Shown here piece after piece: positions 5,827 through 10,735 of a DNA stretch of 10,735 nt (position 1 is its first letter; every line of letters starts with the position of its first letter). Position numbers and translations under genes: made by a program. The stretch is from Bacillota bacterium (lineage in GTDB: Bacteria > Bacillota > Bacilli > Bacillales > Cytobacillaceae): the NCBI GenBank assembly GCA_023389895.1, contig JAEWDX010000422.1:1-10735 (forward strand). The letters are read 5' to 3'. The notes under the pieces are model-generated. The model saw only the letters and a program-made list of their open reading frames with translations, was not told the DNA's origin and did not search any database.

Positions 5827-6813
5827 ATGAGCAAACAAATGAAAAGAAAGCCGATTTATTTATTAATGGCTCTACTTATTATTATTGGTGGGCTAGTTGG
5901 CTGCAGTAATAATGCTAGTAAAAATGCAGATAAGGAAGTAAAGCAAACAGAAAAAGAGGAAGACAAAAAATTAGATGGCGATACAAGAACGGTTATAGAT
6001 GAATTTGGTGAGGTAGAGATTCCAACAAAACCAGAAAGAGTCGCAGCCGTTTATTTAGAAGATTATCTTAAAGCATTAGAAGTTGAGCCAGTTGTTCAGT
6101 GGTATCATCCACTTTGGGGGAAGCAAGATTATCTTAACCTCGATGCTCCTGAATTCGATGTGACAGGGAATATTGAATTTTTACTTGATAAGAAGCCAGA
6201 TTTAATTATTGCCGATGGTGCAACTGATGCAGCAAAGTATGAACAATTATCTAAAATAGCACCAACTTACCGTTTACAAGAGGAAATTTTGAACAATCCA
6301 ATTGAAATAACAAAAACAATTGCTGATCTTTTAGGGAAAAAAGAGAAAGGAGATGAAGTAGTTAAAGCATATGAGGAGAAAGTAGCTGATGCAAAAGCGA
6401 AATTAGATGAAGCAGTCGGTGATGAAACAGTAGCTGTCGTTCGTTTGAACATTGGTGACAATACATTAGCATTATTCGGAGTTAAGAACAGATATATCGG
6501 CAATATTTATCATGAGTTTGGTTTAACACCACACCCATTTGCGGCGAATATGAAAGAGTTTCATGAGCTTTTATCAGAGGAAGTGCTTATGGAGCTGGAT
6601 GCAGATCATATTATATTATTCCCATCGAACGGAGAGTGGGATTCAGAAGAGAATAAAGCATCTGTAGAATATTTAGAAAACTCAATGTGGCAATCAGTTC
6701 CGGCAGTGAAGAAAGGAAATGTTCATATTGTAGACCGTACATACTGGCAGTCCGGGGCAATTACGGCGAATACGATGAAAATCGATGATCTATTAAACAT
6801 ATTTGTGAAGTAA
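5827..6813 (+). CDS. Ferric-siderophore ABC transporter substrate-binding lipoprotein
   Basis: A 328-residue class III (FecB/FeuA/FhuD type) binding protein, anchored outside the membrane, which passes ferric siderophore to a permease. The start was set at ATG 5827, eight bases after AGGAG (5814-5818); an in-frame ATG at 5788 has no such site and touches the Fur box. The signal peptide KRKPIYLL...GGLVGC ends in a lipobox with Cys26. A charged linker follows to about residue 50, then VIDEFGEVEIP and ERVAAVYLEDYLKALEVEPV open the first lobe, with HPLWGKQDYLNL shortly after. A long helix (about 180-206, KGDEVVKAYEEKVADAKAKL) joins the lobes, as is usual for this class. The downstream Btr-type regulator has a sensor domain plainly related to it, so both probably see the same compound. 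The siderophore itself (catecholate, citrate or hydroxamate) cannot be told. No permease gene adjoins it here. Confidence 0.9.
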   Translation: MSKQMKRKPIYLLMALLIIIGGLVGCSNNASKNADKEVKQTEKEEDKKLDGDTRTVIDEFGEVEIPTKPERVAAVYLEDYLKALEVEPVVQWYHPLWGKQDYLNLDAPEFDVTGNIEFLLDKKPDLIIADGATDAAKYEQLSKIAPTYRLQEEILNNPIEITKTIADLLGKKEKGDEVVKAYEEKVADAKAKLDEAVGDETVAVVRLNIGDNTLALFGVKNRYIGNIYHEFGLTPHPFAANMKEFHELLSEEVLMELDADHIILFPSNGEWDSEENKASVEYLENSMWQSVPAVKKGNVHIVDRTYWQSGAITANTMKIDDLLNIFVK

Positions 6814-6819
6814 GAATAC

Positions 6820-6856
6820 AAGTAAGCTATTTTCATATTGAATAGCTTACTTTTTT
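6820..6856 (+). terminator. Intrinsic terminator of the binding-protein gene
   Basis: AAGTAAGCTATT (6820-6831) pairs perfectly with AATAGCTTACTT (6841-6852) around a 9-base loop, and the T run extends to 6856. It begins six bases after the stop codon. Confidence 0.9.
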
Positions 6857-6882
6857 GTTTTAAAATGATGATAATCATTCTC
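6838..6882 (+). promoter_or_regulatory. Promoter and Fur box of the Btr-like regulator gene
   Basis: TTGAAT (6838-6843), 17 bases and TAAAAT (6861-6866) form a good sigma-A promoter. Its -35 lies in the loop and right arm of the preceding terminator. The Fur box at 6864-6882 matches the consensus at 15 of 19 positions and overlaps the -10 and the predicted start near 6873. Confidence 0.8.
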
Positions 6883-6899
6883 ATTCGGAGTTGAAGATT

Positions 6900-8492
6900 G
6901 TGAAGAAAGTAAAATTAGGAACGAATAGTCATTTATTTCATTATAAATTACAAAGTATCCAGTATAATCAATCAAATGTTCATAACAGTGAAATAATATG
7001 TCAAGGTGATTATCTTATTTTAATTATGAAGAGCGGCACTGGGACAGTTACTATTGGTAATGTAGTACACTCACTAAAAATGGGCTGCGGATTTATTATC
7101 GGGTACGGTGAAGCCTTTATGATCCATGGTGGGGAAAATATAAGTTTTTACCAGTTAAATATAAAGGAAATGGAATACGGACAAAGTAAGATAGTCAGTC
7201 CATTGGCTCGATCTAAAGGTGAAATAAATTGTACACCCCATTCTATTTGCCGTGAGCTAGTAGAAGCTATTTACAAACAATTTGATATAGAAAATGAACT
7301 CATCCAATATCACAATTATATTAAGCTTCAGGAATTGCTTTTGTTTATTTTTAAACAAAATCAGTTATCGACATTGGAGAGGGATGTTGTTAAAGATTTA
7401 GAGGACTCCATCGAATATTTAAAGCAAAACTATCAACAAAATTTAACTGTTGATACACTGGCAGAAATGACAAAAACAAGCAGATGGCAATATGTGAAGC
7501 TATTTAAAAAACAGACAGGACAAGTACCAAGCCAATATTTAAATCAAGTACGAATTGATAAAGCAAAGGAATTATTAGTAATGACTGATAATAAGCTTCA
7601 TACGATTGCTGATCATATTGGCTACAGTAATGAATATTATTTCAATCGAAGATTTAAGCAGTCTGTTGGAATTACCCCTGGCCAGTATCGGCGCAGTCAT
7701 CAAATGAATATAAAAGTGTTTGCCCCATATTTAGAGGACTTTTTATTAGCACTTGGAATAACACCAGTTGCTCAAAGCTTTCATAGCGGATGGGGGAAGC
7801 AAAATTATTTGAATCTGCTACAAACACCGATTGTTGATATTGCTGCAAAAGATTATTTGACTTTATCAAGCTTTAAGCCCGATCTCATTATGGTTGAGGA
7901 TGGCATGGAGCGCTGGGTTTCGATTGCTCAGTATGAACGGGTAGCCCCAACGTATAAACTGCCCTATCCTGGGGAGCAATGGAGAATGATATTGCGAACC
8001 ATTGCTGATCTTTTTGGGCATGTCAAACAAGCTGAAGCAATTATTGAACAATATGAAGCAAAAGCCGATGAAGCGAAAAAACTTCTTCATAATGTTAATG
8101 AAACGGTCGCTTGTTTACGTATTTCTGCAGATAAAATTATTCTGTATGCGGGTCCTGATTATGGGTATACGGGTCCAATCTTATATAAAGATCTCGGCCT
8201 AAAGCTGCCGATGGGTGTAAAACATTTAGCACCTCAAATAAGGAGGGCTGAGCTTTCATTAGAGGAATTGTCTCGGCTTGATGCTGATCATTTATTCATT
8301 ACGCTTGATCTTGAAGAGCAAGAACAGATTACGTTATTTAATGAACCTGTGTGGCAAGATTTATCAGCTGTGAAGAAAAAGCAAGTATATGAAGTAGATT
8401 TTTTTACTTGGATGAATTATGGGGTATTGTCTAATTTCAAGAAAATTGATGATGTGATGAATGCATTTGCGCAAAAGATAGCATGTATTTAA
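6900..8492 (+). CDS. Btr-like AraC activator with fused siderophore-binding sensor domain
   Basis: A 530-residue regulator with the architecture and length of B. subtilis Btr (YbbB), which activates siderophore uptake genes when its binding domain holds the ferric siderophore. Residues about 15-90 form a cupin-like AraC N-terminal domain. Residues 166-268 hold two helix-turn-helix motifs (LTVDTLAEMTKTSRWQYVKL and LHTIADHIGYSNEYYFNRRF, then GITPGQYR). From about 269 a class III binding-protein domain follows, with no signal peptide, so it works in the cytoplasm. Its APYLEDFLLALGITPVAQ and WGKQNYLNL match the preceding binding protein (20 of 32 residues over this stretch). The start was set at GTG 6900, nine bases after GGAG (6887-6890); the in-frame TTG at 6891 abuts that site. 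It has its own Fur-controlled promoter, and its likely target is the uptake genes on either side. Confidence 0.9.
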   Translation: MKKVKLGTNSHLFHYKLQSIQYNQSNVHNSEIICQGDYLILIMKSGTGTVTIGNVVHSLKMGCGFIIGYGEAFMIHGGENISFYQLNIKEMEYGQSKIVSPLARSKGEINCTPHSICRELVEAIYKQFDIENELIQYHNYIKLQELLLFIFKQNQLSTLERDVVKDLEDSIEYLKQNYQQNLTVDTLAEMTKTSRWQYVKLFKKQTGQVPSQYLNQVRIDKAKELLVMTDNKLHTIADHIGYSNEYYFNRRFKQSVGITPGQYRRSHQMNIKVFAPYLEDFLLALGITPVAQSFHSGWGKQNYLNLLQTPIVDIAAKDYLTLSSFKPDLIMVEDGMERWVSIAQYERVAPTYKLPYPGEQWRMILRTIADLFGHVKQAEAIIEQYEAKADEAKKLLHNVNETVACLRISADKIILYAGPDYGYTGPILYKDLGLKLPMGVKHLAPQIRRAELSLEELSRLDADHLFITLDLEEQEQITLFNEPVWQDLSAVKKKQVYEVDFFTWMNYGVLSNFKKIDDVMNAFAQKIACI

Positions 8493-8526
8493 AAGCTAAA
8501 CTTTGCTAATATTGAACTGCTCTTAG

Positions 8527-8563
8527 AAGAAGTCTTTCAGTCTTGTTTGAAGGACTTCTTTTT
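8527..8563 (+). terminator. Intrinsic terminator of the Btr-like gene
   Basis: AAGAAGTC-TTTCA (8527-8539) pairs with TGAAG-GACTTCTT (8548-8560), with a T run after. It lies 35 bases beyond the stop codon and separates this gene from the next regulator, which has no Fur box before it. Confidence 0.85.
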
Positions 8564-8623
8564 AAATGGTACGAAAATTCAAAAGAAATGGATGTAGTTA
8601 TAAGCTGAAAGGAATTGCTCAAT

Positions 8624-9700
8624 GTGAAGCTAGATCATGAGCAAATATTACTCTGGAACCATGCAATGATTAAAGTTCTTGACGTTCGCCATATAGAAAT
8701 GATGCATAGTGAGGTCCTTAATCAATATAGTATTCCTGCTAATATGTTTCTATTTTCAATACGTGGAAGTGCACAAGTACAGTTAGATCAGACAGAATAT
8801 TTTTTAACGGGATTTCAGTTGCTACATAGTGGAAAAGGGACAATACTTACTATTATTCCGAGCAGCGAGAAGTTTGTATACTATGCTATTTATTATCGGG
8901 CTTTGATTCCAGAGGAAAGTAGGCAGAAATGCTTGGAAAAGAATAACCCCTTTCACACTCAATATAGTTTCACCCCTAGCAACGCAATCTTACTTTATAA
9001 CAAAATTCAAATAATGGATAAAAAATGGAGGAAGCAAGAGGCTATTGAAAGATTTAATGTTAAATCACTGTTTTATCAATTGATTCATGATGTTTTAACA
9101 GAGTTACATAGAAAAGATATTAAGGTAAAGCAGACAAGTATACCTGCCCAAATAATCACCTATATTCAAGAGTACTATGCTGAGCCTATTACACTAGATT
9201 CTCTTGCTGAAGTATTTAATTACAGTGCTTATCATTTGTCATCATTGTTTAAAGAGCATACAGGCATAAGTCCAATCGATTATTTAATTCGGTTTCGACT
9301 TGAGATGGCATCAGAGCTTTTAATGAAAACTGATGCTTCTATCCGGGAAATTGCGGCAAGCATTGGTTATAAGGATGTTTATTATTTCAGCCGAATTTTT
9401 AAAAAAAGAAAAGGTGTTTCACCTGCCCAATTTAGAACGAGAGAGTTGCATCGACTTAAAGTTGCTGAAAGTCCTTCAAATTTCCCTAGATACTCCATTG
9501 TAGAACGAAGCCTTAATCAGTATATTAATAATGATAATCATTATCAATATAGTGACGAAGGAGATTTACCAATGAATAATATGATAAAATCTCAGATGAT
9601 AGCAACATTGCTGCTGTGCTTTTCTTTATTACTGAGTGCTTGCTCATTAGAGCTTCAGCTTGATACGTTCGTGAATTTATTACTTGATTCGAAAAAATAG
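8624..9700 (+). CDS. AraC-family regulator whose frame continues into a lipoprotein leader
   Basis: A 358-codon frame. Residues 1 to about 170 are an N-terminal sensor domain (cupin-like, with LFSIRGSAQVQLDQTEYFL near residues 45-65). Residues 173-271 are a complete AraC DNA-binding domain with two helix-turn-helix motifs (ITLDSLAEVFNYSAYHLSSLF and IREIAASIGYKDVYYFSRIF) closed by GVSPAQFR. A 45-residue tail follows, whose codons also contain a promoter and Fur box (9498-9545). Without a stop, the frame runs into Met317, the start of a lipoprotein signal peptide with its own ribosome binding site. The start was set at GTG 8624, ten bases after AAAGGA (8608-8613); the TTG at 8615 is too close to that site. 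It probably activates siderophore uptake genes. Either the stop codon was lost, or regulator and lipoprotein naturally share a frame. A fused product with an internal signal peptide would be odd. Confidence 0.85.
   Translation: MKLDHEQILLWNHAMIKVLDVRHIEMMHSEVLNQYSIPANMFLFSIRGSAQVQLDQTEYFLTGFQLLHSGKGTILTIIPSSEKFVYYAIYYRALIPEESRQKCLEKNNPFHTQYSFTPSNAILLYNKIQIMDKKWRKQEAIERFNVKSLFYQLIHDVLTELHRKDIKVKQTSIPAQIITYIQEYYAEPITLDSLAEVFNYSAYHLSSLFKEHTGISPIDYLIRFRLEMASELLMKTDASIREIAASIGYKDVYYFSRIFKKRKGVSPAQFRTRELHRLKVAESPSNFPRYSIVERSLNQYINNDNHYQYSDEGDLPMNNMIKSQMIATLLLCFSLLLSACSLELQLDTFVNLLLDSKK
9498..9545 (+). promoter_or_regulatory. Promoter and Fur box inside the regulator's reading frame
   Basis: TTGTAG (9498-9503), a 17-base spacer and TATATT (9521-9526) are followed directly by AATAATGATAATCATTATC (9527-9545), a Fur box with 17 of 19 matches. 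Within the regulator the same bases encode INNDNHYQY. The unit is placed to transcribe the lipoprotein start at 9572 and is the strongest sign that a separate gene begins there. Confidence 0.85.
9572..9700 (+). pseudogene. Collapsed siderophore-binding lipoprotein gene
   Basis: A second start, ATG 9572, has AAGGAG (9558-9563) eight bases upstream and a Fur-controlled promoter. The 42 codons give a complete lipoprotein signal peptide (KSQMIATLLL, hydrophobic core, lipobox L-S-A-C with Cys23) and then only 19 more residues, SLELQLDTFVNLLLDSKK with the lipidated Cys before them. That end resembles the C-terminus of a binding protein (compare MKIDDLLNIFVK of the intact one at 5827-6813). An in-frame deletion that removed nearly the whole mature domain is the best explanation. 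The alternative is a true micro-lipoprotein expressed under iron starvation. The terminator after it and the ATPase gene downstream fit the place where a binding-protein gene would stand. Confidence 0.6.
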
Positions 9701-9757
9701 TTAAATAGGATTTAAAAAAGACGGGCTACACAGTTGTGATTTTATGTCGATATCTAT

Positions 9758-9798
9758 AACCACTCAAGCATCCGTATAGGGTGATTGAGTGGTTTTTT
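9758..9798 (+). terminator. Intrinsic terminator after the collapsed lipoprotein gene
   Basis: AACCACTCAA (9758-9767) pairs perfectly with TTGAGTGGTT (9785-9794) around a 17-base loop, with a T run to 9798. The stretch 9799-9910 shows nothing but AT-rich sequence. Confidence 0.85.
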
Positions 9799-9913
9799 AC
9801 ATGTAATAAAAGGAATGATTGGATATTTTTGTAGAAAATGTGAAGATTTTTTTACAATTTTATTTTTAAGGCTGTCTTTTTAAATAATCAATCGTTTATG
9901 CTTTAGAAATTGA

Positions 9914-9967
9914 TTGAAAATGCCACTAGTTTAACTTATACTGATAATGAAAATGATTCTCATTATC
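9914..9967 (+). promoter_or_regulatory. Promoter and extended Fur box of the ATPase gene
   Basis: TTGAAA (9914-9919), 17 bases and TATACT (9937-9942) form a near-consensus promoter. From 9943 to 9967 lies a long symmetric Fur target: GATAATGA and TCATTATC enclose nine bases, and the 19-mer at 9949-9967 matches the consensus at 17 positions. The length suggests two overlapping Fur dimers. Confidence 0.88.
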
Positions 9968-9990
9968 AAAAGTTGGAAAGGAAGAAATAT

Positions 9991-10735
9991 ATGTCCATTC
10001 TTAGTGTTGACAGAGTTGCGGTAGGTTACGCAAATACGATGATTATAAATGAACTAAGTGTGAAAATTCCCGAAAAAAAAATCACTACAATTATTGGTCC
10101 TAATGGATGTGGAAAATCAACTTTATTAAAGGCAATTGCACGAATTTTAAAGGTGCAAAAAGGTGCTGTTCATTTAGATGGCCGTGCAATCCAGCAATTA
10201 TCAACAAAGGAAGTTGCAAAAAGAATGGCGATATTGCCACAATCAGCTGATACACCGCCTGGTCTTACAGTATATGAGCTAGTGTCATATGGAAGATACC
10301 CACATAAGCGTGGTTTTGGCTCATTAAAAAAGGACGATTTAGAGTATATTAACTGGGCAATTGAAGTGACTGGCTTAAGTGAGCTGAGGGATCGACCGGT
10401 TGATTCATTATCAGGTGGACAAAGACAACGCGTATGGATAGCAATGGCACTTGCGCAAGATACTGAAATCCTTATTTTAGATGAACCGACAACCTATTTA
10501 GACTTAGCACATCAACTAGATATTCTCTTATTATTGCAAAAATTAAATATGGAAGAGGGAAAAACAATTGTTATGGTACTGCATGATCTAAACCATGCAT
10601 CTCGTTTTTCGCATTATATGATTGCGATGAGAGAGGGCTCGATCATTACAGATGGCTCACCAGAAAAGGTGATGACATGTGCCAATTTACAGGCTGTTTT
10701 TGAGATTAATGCGACATTAACAGCGTGCCCATTTA
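9991..10735 (+). CDS. Ferric-siderophore ABC transporter ATP-binding protein, 3' end missing
   Basis: The first 248 codons of a FecE/FhuC/YusV-type ATPase that runs off the right edge. It powers import of ferric siderophore through a membrane permease, on the cytoplasmic face. The motifs are complete and in order: Walker A GPNGCGKST (36-44), Q-loop Gln84 (AILPQ), the family's YGRYPH at 100-105, signature LSGGQRQR (140-147), Walker B ILILDEP (160-166), D-loop TYLDL and H-loop His198. The start ATG 9991 has AAAGGAAG at 9977-9984. At the usual length of 255-275 residues only the last few are missing. It stands under a Fur-controlled promoter of its own, behind the collapsed lipoprotein gene. The nearest intact binding protein is the one at 5827-6813, but the permease lies outside the window, so the partner set is inferred. 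Confidence 0.93.
   Translation, partial: MSILSVDRVAVGYANTMIINELSVKIPEKKITTIIGPNGCGKSTLLKAIARILKVQKGAVHLDGRAIQQLSTKEVAKRMAILPQSADTPPGLTVYELVSYGRYPHKRGFGSLKKDDLEYINWAIEVTGLSELRDRPVDSLSGGQRQRVWIAMALAQDTEILILDEPTTYLDLAHQLDILLLLQKLNMEEGKTIVMVLHDLNHASRFSHYMIAMREGSIITDGSPEKVMTCANLQAVFEINATLTACPF

Noticed and set aside
1..10735. CRISPR array, tRNA/rRNA genes, insertion sequence ends or phage genes
   Set aside because: No regularly spaced repeats, no cloverleaf or rRNA sequence and no transposase or integrase reading frame were recognised on reading both strands.

Overview
The window looks like chromosomal DNA of a low-G+C Gram-positive of the Bacillales (Bacillaceae, Lysinibacillus/Solibacillus or a similar group). 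The grounds are AT-rich spacers, strong GGAGG-type ribosome binding sites, GTG starts, HelD and a Btr-like AraC regulator fused to a binding protein, and Fur boxes close to the Bacillus consensus. I cannot name the species.

Left part (1-1500, minus strand): the 5' end of a molybdate-type substrate-binding lipoprotein gene (modA-like), with an intact modD gene upstream of it. A similar 17-bp AT-rich motif lies upstream of both genes, which suggests a common regulator.

Centre-left (1500-3200): an isolated gene for the small subunit of a [NiFe] hydrogenase. All eleven Fe-S cluster ligands are present, but the large-subunit and maturation genes are absent. It is flanked by Fnr-like sites (one is a perfect 20-bp palindrome after the gene) and by short coding fragments and an orphan ribosome binding site. 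The stretch reads as an anaerobic-metabolism locus eroded by deletions.

Centre (3215-5557): helD, for the RNA-polymerase-recycling ATPase, a self-contained unit with its own terminator and apparently higher G+C than its neighbours.

Right part (5700-10735): a Fur-controlled ferric-siderophore region. It holds a lipoprotein binding protein, a Btr-type activator whose sensor domain is a paralogue of that binding protein, a second AraC regulator whose frame runs through a Fur-controlled promoter into a collapsed lipoprotein gene, and the start of a FecE/FhuC-type ATPase gene. The likely logic is that Fur derepresses all units under iron starvation, the AraC proteins sense the incoming ferric siderophore and boost uptake genes, and the binding protein and ATPase work with a permease that lies outside the window.

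No tRNA, rRNA, CRISPR array or insertion sequence was seen. No clearly new defence or mobile system was found. The most unusual items are the regulator/lipoprotein reading-frame fusion, the orphan hydrogenase subunit with its Fnr-like palindrome, and the shared motif before modA and modD.
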